In this document: in pieces, positions 32,501 through 41,668 of the stretch | How positions within the stretch are numbered: the stretch's first letter is position 1 | How the letters are laid out: each line of letters opens with the position of its first letter | DNA from: Branchiostoma belcheri | Taxonomy: Eukaryota; Chordata; Leptocardii; Amphioxiformes; Branchiostomatidae | DNA: 64,000 nucleotides | Assembly: GCF_001625305.1 (NCBI RefSeq) | Contig: NW_017803157.1 | Coordinates: 3,539,655-3,603,654, forward strand | Direction of reading: 5' to 3' | The notes under the pieces: generated by a model | Databases searched by the model: none | What the model was told of the DNA's origin: nothing | What the model saw: the letters and a program-made list of their open reading frames with translations, nothing else | Translations under genes and position numbers: made by a program

Positions 32501-33742
32501 GAAGTAATTTTTGCCTATTGAAAAAGCCCATAACATCTGTCAATCATCTTGAAATGATATCCATGCTTCAGTTGCGTACGCCCATTGGTAACTGGTCCAC
32601 AGAACCGTGGCTATATAGTTCCATGCCAGAATGGGTTAGGGTTAGGATCGGGCACGGTTCTGGATGGTTTCCGCGTATCCAAGAACGTACTAGATTTGCC
32701 CCAGGCACTGTTCTGGATGCGCTTGGACTATCCAGAACCGTGCCTGAGCATAGCACTGTACTCGATACAATACGCTGCATTCAACGAATAAACCTTGGTG
32801 GTACGTCAATGAAGGTTTATTCGTGTAACGAGATATACAATAAAACAGTTACTCAAGAACCAAAGTGGACAGATATTGAAAACTGTTTTCAAAATCTACC
32901 CAGTTGCTCGAGCAACTGTTTTCTTGTGAAACTTATGTGATGTTTCAAAGCAAAATGCACAAAAATTCCTGACTTGTGAGGGTTTCGCCATGGTTTAGTG
33001 TAATGTACAATAATCGTCCAGTAAGTCAACTCCTTTCTTAGCTCTGCAAACGTTCAAACCCGACTTATTCCTTCACGTTTGACACATCGGTATACACACC
33101 TGTTTGACAATACATCCAATTGTTGAACTTGGCTTTCATTACATGATTATTGTACACTTAATCTTAACTTTAATCCTCATTTAAGTCACAGAAACGTGAC
33201 TTCAACCCTCATAGTTCCTTCGGATTCTCGAGCTCTAAGACCGATGTTGAAATTAAAGACGGTGTTGTCGAGGCCTTCTGAAGAATGACTGAACACCTGG
33301 ATATTAAAATTTAGGTGAGTTTTTTTTTGTTGAAATTCGCTTTTTCTTAAAAGTGAGAGCGCCAATCTTTTGGGAGACCTGTGTAATTATAAGACTTGAC
33401 GTTCATACTTTTTTTTTATTTATATGATTATCAAAGCGTGTATTTGAAAGTTACACGCAATTTTACTTACATATATGAAGGTTAGACATCCAGGAGATAT
33501 AATAATGTTTTAATCAAATCTATACGTAAGCTGGTGCGTTACGCTAAAGGGGGTTATACCGGCTATACAGATACAGATACAGATATACATCGGGATACAT
33601 ATTAGAAATTCATTGACTATCTAAAATGCATCCAGTTCTAACGATTTAATAAAAACGTTATTACTTTTAACTTACCTCTGATATTCGCGAGCACCAGAAG
33701 AGCTACAACCGCTCCGGAGAGCAACAAGCCGAAAGATGTCAT
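23347..33742 (-). CDS. Protease gene A: secreted CBM14-trypsin protein
   Basis: Nine exons on the minus strand: 33676-33742, 29274-29435, 28015-28203, 26924-27039, 26544-26626, 26058-26112, 25551-25767, 24253-24389, 23347-23511. All phases close; 396 residues. Order: signal peptide, Pro/Ser-rich linker, six-Cys CBM14 chitin-binding domain, TCG Cys for the propeptide-protease disulphide, activation at [12 protein letters not shown], His in VTAAHCF, Asp in HNDIALLRL, Ser in [13 protein letters not shown] places Asp189, so trypsin-like cleavage after Lys/Arg is expected. Probably an extracellular zymogen anchored to chitin. One intron inside the protease domain (between SLQ and HPELG) is absent from genes B and C. 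Exact function not known. Confidence 0.92.
23576..23945. repeat. 50-bp minisatellite, array 1 (LINE tail-derived)
   Basis: About seven units of 50 bp: aacacaccagcttctgtatc + tgtagagccggtataaccgc + ccttcagcgt. In an intron of gene A. Same sequence occurs as a single tail in retrotransposon ends at 45430-45515 and 58580-58650. Confidence 0.92.
23940..24135 (-). mobile_element. Non-LTR retrotransposon 3' end fragment
   Basis: Minus-strand copy of the same 3' end as 45240-45515: contains complement of 'aaccaaggattgaggtgttc', 'ggaactcactgtcaccaag' and the 'gcctgcgaagctgg' segment. Its tail is the minisatellite at 23576-23945. Confidence 0.7.
24253..24389 (-). CDS. Gene A exon 8
   Basis: 137 nt, cctcag|ATATTGTG...TGCCAG|gtatct, phase 1-0. 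Reads [20 protein letters not shown], ending [14 protein letters not shown] with Asp189 of the specificity pocket. Confidence 0.92.
24440..24690. repeat. 50-bp minisatellite, array 2 (LINE tail-derived)
   Basis: About 4.5 units of the array-1 repeat, one unit shortened, followed by gcttcgcaggcacgcggccc and the retrotransposon 3' end (to about 24770). Intron of gene A, upstream of exon 8. Confidence 0.9.
24770..24807 (-). repeat. Echo of gene A exon 8 acceptor
   Basis: cgtctgaggacacaatatct|gagggtagaga repeats 24371-24405 with few changes; it contains the acceptor and about 18 exon bases. Located upstream of the real exon in transcription order. Confidence 0.75.
24935..25097. repeat. Foldback element, TTTCCAACACAAG family
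   Basis: Left arm cattatgcagcaagtttaaa..., right arm ...gtttaaacttgctgcataatg; near-perfect inverted repeat of about 70 bp per side. No ORF. Related copies at 1129-1165, 9870-9925 and 22832-22935. Confidence 0.75.
25441..25538. repeat. Perfect 41-bp inverted repeat beside a gene A donor
   Basis: Arms 25441-25481 and 25498-25538 are exact complements (agcctggttaccaaacctat...), with a 16-base loop. The near arm ends 12 bases from the donor of exon 7 (25551), so the pre-mRNA can form a very stable hairpin right after that splice site. Confidence 0.95.
25551..25767 (-). CDS. Gene A exon 7: catalytic Asp
   Basis: 217 nt, acccag|GCCATTCC...CTGATG|gtatgc, phase 0-1. Contains [16 protein letters not shown] (Asp102), VAPVCLPD (Cys of the inter-chain bridge) and CVVAGWGN. 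Confidence 0.92.
26058..26112 (-). CDS. Gene A exon 6
   Basis: 55 nt, gcgaag|CTTGTACG...GAACAG|gtatat, phase 2-0. Reads [18 protein letters not shown], the usual 'V.LGEH' strand after the His. Needed to join exons 5 and 7 in frame. Confidence 0.85.
26231..26389. repeat. Foldback element
   Basis: Left gttctcgcctagagctttcg...ctgacccagtg, right cactgggtcagtc...gctctaggagagtgagaac. Inverted arms of about 60 bp with some mismatches, short centre. Intron of gene A. Confidence 0.75.
26544..26626 (-). CDS. Gene A exon 5: catalytic His
   Basis: 83 nt, cctgcag|CACCCAG...GGCAT|gtgagt, phase 0-2. Reads [20 protein letters not shown] then AAHCFDG with His57. Confidence 0.92.
26924..27039 (-). CDS. Gene A exon 4: activation region
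   Basis: 116 nt, tacag|ACCAGACG...CTGCAG|gtaagg, phase 1-0. Reads [19 protein letters not shown] then [19 protein letters not shown]. Cleavage after HR would free the Ile N-terminus that activates the enzyme. Confidence 0.9.
27219..27951. mobile_element. Inverted-repeat element (GCCTCTACCAGGC ends) with nested element
   Basis: Left end tggcctctaaagcgcctgaa plus aagagtagaaattggcc; right end ccagccgcttcccaaagcct plus ggtagaggcta. Interrupted by the element at 27406-27900. Relatives at 45797-46078 and 55379-55549. Confidence 0.6.
27406..27900. mobile_element. Harbinger-like non-autonomous element (GGCCACACCAAG ends)
   Basis: Ends TTA|GGCCACACCAAGTAAATTTT and its complement, AAAATTTACTTGGTGTGGCC|TTA; ends extend about 40 bp (ggatgacgtcc). 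The TTA on both sides fits the 3-bp target site of PIF/Harbinger elements (class by inference). No transposase inside. Confidence 0.75.
28015..28203 (-). CDS. Gene A exon 3: CBM14 chitin-binding domain
   Basis: 189 nt, ttacag|CGGATTCC...CAGCCAG|gtacga, phase 1-1. Six Cys with spacing of peritrophin-A/CBM14: [20 protein letters not shown], then [20 protein letters not shown], ending LC. Aromatic residues FYQ and NWPW are typical ligand/fold residues. Confidence 0.92.
28474..28519 (-). repeat. Echo of the gene A CBM14 exon start
   Basis: gtaccggtcaggacggctcc..., then cgcgacagatggaatccg|ctgt copies the first ~45 bases of exon 3 and its acceptor position. Part of a larger tandem duplication of the exon 3 flank (about 28200-28450 versus 28500-28735, both with 'ggaccagacgtctg'). 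Confidence 0.75.
29274..29435 (-). CDS. Gene A exon 2: linker
   Basis: 162 nt, ctgcag|ACGTCC...ACATAG|gtgagt, phase 1-1. Reads [40 protein letters not shown], then Ser/Thr/Pro-rich. Two related stretches ([16 protein letters not shown]). No domain recognised. The open frame and matching phase on both sides support it. Confidence 0.7.
29548..29669. mobile_element. Inverted-repeat element, CTCCAAGCAGAT family
   Basis: Left end aatctccaatatgtgtggtc, right end cacagaatctgcttggagac; internal 'gaccacctgtatccattggc' shared with copies at 46660 and 52380. Intron 1 of gene A. Confidence 0.55.
29930..30261. repeat. 54-bp direct repeat pair
   Basis: 'atagtatggaagtctggcaa' + 'agggtcgctactaagaaaat' + 'gacatgttttatggt' occurs at 29930-29983 and 30208-30261, spaced 278 bases. 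Confidence 0.9.
30519..30725 (-). mobile_element. tRNA-headed SINE, family 1
   Basis: Minus strand head GGGTCGTGTGGCGCAACGGC... with cgcgactcggaatcaag, then 'aaaggcactttacacgactt' and 'gaaaatgagtattgtc'. Related copies at 39822-40035, 52500-52747 and an old plus-strand copy at 35632-35760. Confidence 0.65.
32191..32383. mobile_element. Foldback element with CTCCAAGCAG ends
   Basis: Left ttactctccaagcagagatt, right ccccctgcttggagagtat-like; inner inverted parts 'ttggcttatttttggc' and 'gccaaaaataagccaa'. No ORF. Confidence 0.6.
33530..33590 (+). mobile_element. Short retrotransposon tail fragment
   Basis: agctggtgcgttacgctaaa, ggttataccggctatacag, then (atacag)n. It is the 3' tail only. Confidence 0.6.
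33676..33742 (-). CDS. Gene A exon 1: signal peptide
   Basis: ATG at 33742-33740; [20 protein letters not shown] then IR, donor AGAG|gtaagt, phase 1. Hydrophobic core typical of secretion. Chosen because phase and distance to a TATA-like box fit. Confidence 0.8.
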
Positions 33743-33849
33743 CCGAATTTCTCAAAAAACAGTAGCCGAGCGTCCAGATAGCAACCTCGAAAGTCTCTTC
33801 TTCTTTGCGCAAGTGAGATTTGTTTCATCACCAGCCGTCCGTCCCGGTG

Positions 33850-33859
33850 ATTTAAATAT
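33850..33859 (-). promoter_or_regulatory. TATA-like box of gene A
   Basis: ATATTTAAAT on the minus strand, 108 bases before the ATG. A transcription start about 30 bases downstream would leave an 80-base 5' UTR. Confidence 0.45.
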
Positions 33860-33885
33860 CCGCAGCCTCCGCCCACTGTTTCCGT

Positions 33886-34252
33886 CAGGCCATGTTGATT
33901 TTATTATATGGATGACATCCTCTGGGAACCCCAAAACTGATGCAAGCGTGCGAATAAAAATGTTTAACAAAAAAAAAGTGTTGCTTTCATTATGATATCT
34001 ATGTGGTTATGAAGGTTGAAACAGAGTATGGTATGGCAAATAATCTACTCTTCAAATTCTTTTTCCTTTGATTTTGGCATTCTACGACATTGATATCGTT
34101 TTCCAATATATTTATATATAGTATATTTTTGCTCATTTTGTAACTGTTCTGTACGATTTACAGTATGGTTGAAAACCAAGTTTTTTAGGGGGGGGCGTCC
34201 AAAAATTCATGCGCGCGTGGATGTCATCCATATAATCAAATCAACATGGCCT
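33886..34252. mobile_element. Non-autonomous inverted-repeat element next to gene A promoter
   Basis: Left caggccatgttgattttatt, right aatcaaatcaacatggccta; ends alike for about 40 bp (atatggatgacatcc). Lies 27 bp beyond the TATA-like box of gene A. Part-copies at 62045-62150 and 26850-26892. Confidence 0.7.
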
Positions 34253-34756
34253 AATGTCCGTGCTGCGAAAGAGAGGAATCCTGCCCGGTAGTTCATTAGG
34301 ATGCTGTCCCGGACTGTCAACACCGCTGTGAGTGGATTACGCTCCTGCTCATTAAAACGTCGTCTGTCAATCTCCGCGCTTCTGAGGCTCCATGGAAACC
34401 GGGCTGGCCAGATTTTGGATAGGTGATCTGTGCGTAATCGTGATTGTACATTTTTTCTGCCTGCAAATAAAGGAAGGAAGGATTGAATGAATGAATGATT
34501 TAGTGATTTTTGAGTTAGCAGTTATTTCACGTGTTATCGTCTTCATCCGTTATAGGTGCTTTCAGGCTTCGGGTAAGAGTCTGCAGTAAACGTATTACTT
34601 TATAACCAAGCATCAGTGTGATAGCCCAGGATTCGTATTTAGAAAAAAAAATCATACCATAAATTTGTGCAGACGTACAAACTAGTGCATACCTTATGAC
34701 TGCCCAAAAGAAAACTAGAAAATAGTGATGGTCATGTACTCGTTTTGATCATATAT

Positions 34757-34862
34757 TTATCTCCAAGCAGATCCTATGGTGGCAAGGCTGTAAACTCTGG
34801 CCGAAGGAGTCACCATTAGCCACCAAAGTCACTCCTTGCCACCAAAGGATCTGCTTGGAGAT
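34757..34862. mobile_element. CTCCAAGCAGAT-family element, short palindromic copy
   Basis: atctccaagcagatcctatg...ggatctgcttggagat; 106 bp, nearly all inverted repeat. Cleanest example for the family ends. Confidence 0.8.
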
Positions 34863-35631
34863 TATTATACATATGAAACCATAATCAGAGTATTTCAGAG
34901 AATGTTTTGACCTTAGAACCACTAGTATAGGTGATACATCTAACACAATATGTTGATTTATTCATATTCTTGTTCGTATGATCACTTGTACCCATTTGTA
35001 TAGTTGTAGAAGACCTTACGAAAGTCGCTGTACTTTTGTTGTGTAAATGATGATATTGTTGTAAAAGATTTGCTATTCCATCAACCTCTGGCGCTAGGTA
35101 TCTTCAGTACGTAGTTTTAACCCTCTCTCTACTAAAGAGGCCTTTTGACGCCAACTCTGTATTAGTTACAGGGTTAGGCAGCGTGGAGAAGGTTAATCAA
35201 CGCTTAAAGTCATTAGGTGTAAATCTATATACAAAAAGTTGCTGCGACGTGCCTGCGAAGCCGTTGTGTTACGCCGAAGGGCGATTATATGGGCCTGTTT
35301 GATGCAGATAAAGGTATCCCTAATATTGCTGGAATAGTTGTAGTGCCAGACTTTTCCACTATTTTGTCTGTATTTTAATCTGTAATCTAACGCTAAACAC
35401 GGTCTAAACATTTTTGTTGCGTCCTGTGGTTGCCAAGACAGCTGATATGGGCCACTCATATACTTCGTACAATTGTCGTATACGGTCGTCGTAAAGTGGG
35501 TTGCGCACTCGTGGGATTGTCGCGAATGTGTCTTGAAAAAGTCTTGTTGTAGACAAGACTGTCTTACATCCTTCTCAGCATTTGGTTCTGCCACATCCCG
35601 CTTAAAAAAAATGTGACATCAAAAGCGTATG

Positions 35632-35760
35632 GGATGTAACGGCAGAGCGTTCGACTCGGAACCAAGTGGCCCCAGGTTCGAATCCTGCCATGTCACCATG
35701 TGCCATTGGAAAGGAACTTTACACGATTTTACTCAGGTGAACATGAGTATGTCTGTTGTC
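35632..35760 (+). mobile_element. Old tRNA-headed SINE copy, family 1
   Basis: gggatgtaacggcagagcgt, cgactcggaaccaagtggcc, ccaggttcgaatcctgccat (B-box-like GGTTCGAATCC), then 'aaggaactttacacgattt'. Not a functional tRNA gene: no proper acceptor stem pairing seen and SINE body follows. Confidence 0.55.
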
Positions 35761-36532
35761 CGTTCACGTGTTTGTTAGCGGCATAAAATCGGTTGAAATA
35801 TCTTAATAAGCGTGCCATTGCCGTTGCCGTAATAAATGTTGAAATCGTATCAAAATCGTATGAAGAATGTGACTAAGCCATCAGGATCCGACGTCGCAAT
35901 ATTGGCATGTTTGCTAGAAAGTTCACCTGCTTTGGCCAAAAAAAAAGAAATTGCAGAATTCGTTCAACTTTATTCCAACACAAACCAGGAATGTTTGCTT
36001 CATGATTTCGTCAATGACCTATTCCTACGTCCTTGTTTTATTCAAGCAAACATTTAATCAGTTGATGAAAGTTGAGGATCGGAAATTACCATTTGTCATG
36101 TATTGCGTGCAGAAGTTGTTTGATGCCATATTAACTTCGTCACGACTGCAGTGGTTATGAGAGCGATGTCAATTTCGTCCTCTCCACGTGCGTAATTCCT
36201 GCACCACTTAATCACTTCTATTACACGTCTTAGAAGGACGTACTACTTCTGACGTTCATGTAGGAGGTTATTATTGCTCCAATCACTCATGTATAGACTG
36301 TAAACAGCAGCGGTTTCAAAGAACTTTATTGCTTTTTATGAAGAGGGAAAGAACATACAGTAGCTCAAACAACAGGAGCGAATTGACTCAATAGAATTAA
36401 CTTGTCTTACTTTGTCCAAGGAAGTTTAAACTAACTTCGTTTGCCCTACTTTTTATTGATGTAGACTTTCTAATATTGTATTTTCCATGCCAATTCTTAG
36501 TTTATATATAAATAGCTGTTCAACTACAGATT

Positions 36533-36642
36533 ACGTTGGTCACTGACAAAAAGTAGTGGATGCAACTTGAAACATCTGACAGTTGCCTGAGTAACAGTTT
36601 TCTTGTGTATCTCATTACCTGGATGTCTAACCTTCATCGACG
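36533..36642. repeat. Dispersed ~110-bp repeat, second copy
   Basis: Same blocks as 18528-18660: aagtagtggatgcaacttga, agtaacagttttcttgtgta, attacctggatgtctaacct. Confidence 0.6.
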
Positions 36643-36775
36643 TACGCAAATCTAAGCCCTGATTCAATAGATTGGGCGTGTCAAAAGGGTGTTTCCTACA
36701 ACAAGGATATTTACACACATGTCCAAAACCGCACATCCTTGATGAGTCAGTAACCGTTTCCGTCCCAAGCCAGCA

Positions 36776-36908
36776 TCTCCAAGCAGATCTTTTGGTGTTT
36801 TTGTGGCTGCAAAGACAGAATCAAATTGGTCAGACTGTATCCATATGTCAGACAATTACCTTAACTGTCTGGCAGATGGATACTGCCTGGCCAATTTGAT
36901 TCTGTCTT
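36776..36908. mobile_element. CTCCAAGCAGAT-family element
   Basis: Left atctccaagcagatcttttg; internal caaagacagaatcaaattgg and its complement ccaatttgattctgtctt. The right terminus is lost. Confidence 0.6.
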
Positions 36909-36918
36909 AATTTGAATA

Positions 36919-37243
36919 ACCGGTGTAATAGCTCGTGCTCGCTTTGTAACCCGGAGGTCGTGAGTTCAAACCCCGACCGGGTCATACCAAAGACTTTAAA
37001 TATGGTATACACTTCTTTCTCTGCTTAGCACTTATTAGCAACATATGAGAAAGAGTGTGGGAAGGTCAAACACACAGCACTACCAGCGGACCAGCCCCCT
37101 GCTGTAGTGCCCTGCACAACTGTGTGTCATGTATTTGTCCCCTGTGTTGGTGGCGGCATTAATATAAGTTGAAAAAAACTTGAGTGTGTCGTCACCACGT
37201 CTGGTGATTGCATATGTTGGAATAATAAAAAAATAAAAAAAAC
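36919..37243 (+). mobile_element. tRNA-headed SINE, family 2, near full length
   Basis: Head ccggtgtaatagctcgtgct, ctttgtaacccggaggtcgt, gagttcaaaccccgaccggg (B box GTTCAAACC). The anticodon-loop position reads TTTGTAA. Body then tail 'ttgtcccctgtgttggtggc', 'accacgtctggtgattgcat' and an A-rich end. A 3'-shortened minus copy lies at 58104-58349. Confidence 0.75.
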
Positions 37244-37497
37244 TGTGTGTCGCCCAAGGCCTACAGAAATGGAGATAGACATCACCCTACGCTCGGTATA
37301 AGAGCACGGGAGACCTTCTTCATCTTCTTAATTTGAAGGTACCAAAACATCTGCTTGGAGATTAGCCTTGATCGTTTCCGTCCAAAGCCCCACCTCATAT
37401 TACGTGTCCACACGAACCCCCGCCACGACCAAACAGTCCTTCGCAGATAAGCGCGTATTACCTGTTTGTTAACCACTTCAAACCTCCTGATTTCCGC

Positions 37498-38640
37498 AAG
37501 TGAACACGTGTATACTCGCGTATGGGATGAATTGGGGATTTTTTTCCAATTTTTCACCTGGTAGGTGGTACTGTACAAACGAAGTTTGATACATGTGGAG
37601 TGTTTTTATGTTTCACCTTGCACAGGTCACGCGTAACAGTTCAAGTATAGAGTTTTTGAAGTACAACAACATTTCAAACCTGCATTTCCCCTCTGGTCTC
37701 TCAGTCACTGATGAAAGCTAGTGGATACTAGCTGAAACGTCTGACGTTTTCAATATCATATGCAGTTGCTTGAGTAACTGCTTTTTGGTGTATCGTATTA
37801 CCTGGATGTCTAACCTTCATCGACGTATTTCAAAAACCGTTGGTATCCATACATGCAGTCATGGATATCCATGTGGTATATAGGATTGAAAGGGTGTTGT
37901 TACTTACAGTAGCTTTTTTTCTATCATAAGTTCTTGCCATTGTTGCCAGTAGAACTACATGTAGCCTGAAGTCAACACGTGTAGACTCAAGTATGGGAAG
38001 AAGTGGGGATTTTTTCAAATTTTTCATAGGGTGTACAAACGAACTCACGTGTGGAGTGAATGACGTTAGTATGGTTTGAAGTGTGTTGTTTTTATGTTTC
38101 ACCTGACACGGGTCACGCATGTGACAGTTCAAGTGTTTTACGTAGATCTAAAGTTTTCGCAACAACATTTCAACAAATCGTTGATAATCCAGGTTATACG
38201 TACACACAAGCACGTATATCCCTGTGGTATATAGGATTGCCAGGCTGTTGTAACAGTAATTCCATATAGACTCCATTTGTAGCTTTTTTCTATCATGATT
38301 TCTAGCCATTTTTGCCAGCAGAACTAGGCTGACGTGTAGACTCATGTATGGGAAGGAGTGGGGATTTTTTTCCAATTTTTTACCCTCAAGGGTATACAAA
38401 CGAACTTACGTGTGAAGTGAGTGACGTTAGCATGGGTTGAAGTGTGTTGTTTTTATGTTTCACCTTACACAGGCCACGCATGTGACAGTTCAAGTGTTTA
38501 ACGTAGAAGTTTTTGCAACAACATTTCAACAAAATCGTGAACAATCCTGGTTATACGTACATACAGTCACGAATATTCCCTGTGGTATAGAATTGTCAGG
38601 CTGTGAACACTTTAAAATGTTGCCTGTTGTACGTCAAACA
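37498..38640 (+). repeat. Three degenerate tandem copies of a ~360-bp unit
   Basis: Units start near 37498, 37972 and 38330, each with 'ggggattttttccaattttt', 'gtgttgtttttatgtttcac' and 'caacaacatttcaa'. The first is interrupted by the dispersed repeat at 37700-37823. An inverted part-copy lies at 38690-38785. Confidence 0.75.
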
Positions 38641-38887
38641 CTATACGTCAAAAACACCTGAACTGCCACACAATTAAAAAGATCCGTACTCCACCCCATA
38701 CACGAGTCTACACATGTTCACTTAAGCCTAATTCTACTGGAAAAAATGGCCAAAAATTATGATAGAAAAATGCTACAAATGGTTACTACTCGGCCATATA
38801 ACAGTCCTGTGACAATTTGTTCAAACTGCTACACTTCCAAAATTCTGTATGATAAGATGAACACCCTGAGGCATGAGTCAATACTAA

Positions 38888-39052
38888 TCTCCAAGCAGAT
38901 GATTCGGTGGCCACAAAGACAGTATGAAATTGGCCAGGCAGCATCCATTTGCCAGACTGTATCCATTGGCCACCGAAGGCCACCGAAGGCAAATGGATAC
39001 TGACTGGCCAATTTGATACTATCTTTGCAGCCACCGAAACATCTGCTGGGAG
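38888..39052. mobile_element. CTCCAAGCAGAT-family element
   Basis: Left atctccaagcagatgattcg plus gtggccacaaagacag; right gcagccaccgaaacatctgc plus tgggag. Long internal inverted repeats with 'ggccaccgaaggc' at the centre. Confidence 0.7.
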
Positions 39053-39777
39053 AACAGGTCAATACCCGGGTACAGTGGTGAAAGGTGAACAGTCTGCCGG
39101 TTAGGTAACAGTTAGTGAGAAACGGCGCATCTGGTGACCAAAGTCCACCGCACGGAATCCTACCTTTATACGCGTAAAAGTACACGTCAGTAAAGAAATG
39201 GAAGCCTTTTTAGCTATAAGCCATAAGCTGTCAGTTCCCTATCTAAGGAAAGAAACATCACGAGCCCTTTGAATTGTGCACTAAAAGAGACAAACAAGAG
39301 TCTCTATTTTGTAATGGTTCAAACTACATGTAACTTCTTGCATGTGTATAGTTTGTATCTACTACCGACTCTTTTTTGTTGTTTATCTAAGTTTACTGTT
39401 TATGCGATACCAACAAACATTCATTTAAGGAATCGTGTGTTTTCTTGTAAACAGACACACGAACTTCCGTTTTCCTTGAAATGGCAATCCTTATGACATA
39501 CAGATCCATTTTAAGTATACACTGAATTCTGTTCGTTGACAGGTTATTTTAAGCCACGAAATGTGGAGGAGGCAAACATCTATTGTGATAAGATTATGTA
39601 ATGAGGATCATCTTCCGTTAGCTCATCATGAGTTACATAAAGTGGCGTAGTGGTCAACAGTCCCGTCTCTGGATCACAGGGTCGATTACCCCGGCCTGGA
39701 CATTCGTGTTGATGACCTCAATTTGTAGACAGCTCTTACGTGAACGGTTATCCATCAGCCCCGTGTATAGGGAGAGT

Positions 39778-40099
39778 TAATCTCCAAGTAGATTTGGTGG
39801 GGCGAGGGGAGTCTATATTTTGATTTATTGAAATTGCAACAGTGCAATACACGCGGAACAGAGGCAGCTGTTGCTGGTGCTGTATCCCGCACATAGAAAC
39901 GAATACTGGACAGACAATACTCATTTTCACTTGAGTCTAGCGAGGAAAGTCGTGTAAAGTGCCTTTCCCAAGGGCACAAGATCGGTGGCATGTCAGGACT
40001 CGAACCCGGGACCTCTTGATTCCGAGTCGCCAATGGTTTTAAACACTACAGGCGGCCAATATAGACCCCTCTTGCTCCACAGAATCTGCTTGGAGATGA
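39778..40099. mobile_element. CTCCAAGCAGAT-family element split by a SINE
   Basis: Left taatctccaagtagatttgg, right ctccacagaatctgcttgga. The SINE at 39822-40035 lies between them. Confidence 0.65.
39822..40035 (-). mobile_element. tRNA-headed SINE, family 1
   Basis: Second copy of 30519-30725: ttattgaaattgcaacagtg, cacgcggaacagaggcagct, aagtgcctttcccaagggca, ggactcgaacccgggacctc. Confidence 0.7.
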
Positions 40100-40530
40100 A
40101 GAGAAAGCCACATCGCTGTCAGCATATCCAAGAATCTTTCCATGTTCATTGAAAAGGTCAATTTACCCCACAGTTTCCGATAACCAATGAGGTTTAAAAC
40201 TTTGCGATAACTTAAATCAGCCAGTTGCTTCTGCAGTCGATGCTCATTCGCTCTTAACTACAGAATGGAAACGTTACTCCATGTGTGGTTTCCATTGGAT
40301 CATGAAATACAGATACCTATGTACAGATTCAAGGAACTGTTTGAGGCAGCCATGTCTCCAAGAATGAGCTCAGATAGAAAGTCGTACGGTTTTCTTCGTG
40401 CCACGATTTTCTTGTCATGCAACGAGATCAGGGGGCTAAAATGTAATCATTTCGAGGTCTCCTGAAGACCTAACCACGTACCAAATATCAAGACAATCCT
40501 TCTAACCCTTCTTGAGTTATTGTGTGAACT

Positions 40531-40551
40531 CACACCACACACAAACACGCG

Positions 40552-40606
<55 letters not shown>

Positions 40607-40620
40607 ATACACACACACAC
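40531..40620. repeat. (CA)n microsatellite
   Basis: Alternating CA for about 80 bases with few interruptions (cgcgcacg, atacacatac). Confidence 0.98.
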
Positions 40621-41359
40621 TTTTTCGTCCCAAAACCTACTTAAAGATTAAGATCTCCCTTCTTTCTTATCGTCCTTGACCTAGAAACAAAAAGGTAATC
40701 GGTTCCTTGTGTTCCCATTTCTTGATCTTTCCGTCCTGAAAAGGTTGATGATCATGAGTGGCCACCACTGACAGAATCAATCTTTTGTTCCTCACAAAGA
40801 ACAAAGAAAACTGTAAACACAGGAGCTACTTTGGTTTGGTCAACATTTACGCCGTATACAATAATACAGACATCTGTTTAGTCTTGTGCCAGAATTGATG
40901 TATATATGGTGGGTCCCATGATGATCATTATGTTCCTTAATTTCCCCTCCTCTAATAATTAGGTACACAAGCATCCCGGGCTGACCACAATCGTATCTTC
41001 CGCAAGAATTGGAGCTATGCGGGCAGCAAACACTGCATGATAACAGTGGCTAGGGGCTTGATCAGTGGTCCTATTCGTATTTACGACTTCTCCGTACATT
41101 TTCTGTACACTTTTCACGTGCAGAACCTGTCAAAGGAAATGATTGCGACTGCGGCGGAAATATTAGCCATGCCACAGGGATTGTAGAGCATATTTGGCGC
41201 GCCAGTCACTTGTCCGTCATGCACAGTCATCAGTCACCGGGAAGTTTGGTTAGTCGTCGGACGTCACTCCCGCTAAAGAAGCTGACAAATATTCGACGAA
41301 AAATGCGGTTTTCATGAGGGCAGCGCCCCACGCCTGGTTACTGTGTACACAGGCACAGG

Positions 41360-41368
41360 TATAAAAGG
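41360..41368 (+). promoter_or_regulatory. TATA box, upstream promoter of gene B
   Basis: TATAAAAGG, 227 bases before the ATG at 41587. A start near 41390 would give a 5' UTR of about 200 bases. Confidence 0.65.
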
Positions 41369-41586
41369 CAGGGCGATAAGCAGGTACGTTAGACCACGGA
41401 CCAGACCTGCCGACAACCGCACGTTCTACTCATCACTCCCAGCAACTCCAACCACCAACAGATCCAACCAGCCTGTACAGAAGACGCTGAAATCTACATT
41501 TCACATCATCAAACGTACTTTTTTTCTAACTTGTGAACGAACACTGTTAAAGTTCTTTTTTCCCACGTTTTCGAAGTATTATTGAG

Positions 41587-41668
41587 ATGTCAATCAAACT
41601 AGCTACCGTGCTCCTGGTGTCTGTCGCAGTCTTCGCGTCATCATCCAACGCCAAGCCGGTCCAGAAAA
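41587..41668 (+). CDS. Gene B upstream first exon: signal peptide
   Basis: [20 protein letters not shown] then NAKPVQK, donor AGAAAA|gtgagt, phase 1. A clear secretion signal with a TATA box upstream. Confidence 0.85.

Larger units (their letters stand above)
33800..41340. other. Intergenic region between genes A and B, repeat-filled
   Basis: Head-to-head space between gene A (minus) and gene B (plus). Holds at least ten repeat insertions listed separately; open frames here (for example 35193-35594, 35836-36057, 40265-40465) have no recognised relatives and overlap repeats. No gene supported. Confidence 0.5.

Noticed and set aside
35632..35704. tRNA gene
   Set aside because: Has a B-box-like segment but poor stem pairing and is followed by the body of a SINE found elsewhere in the window.
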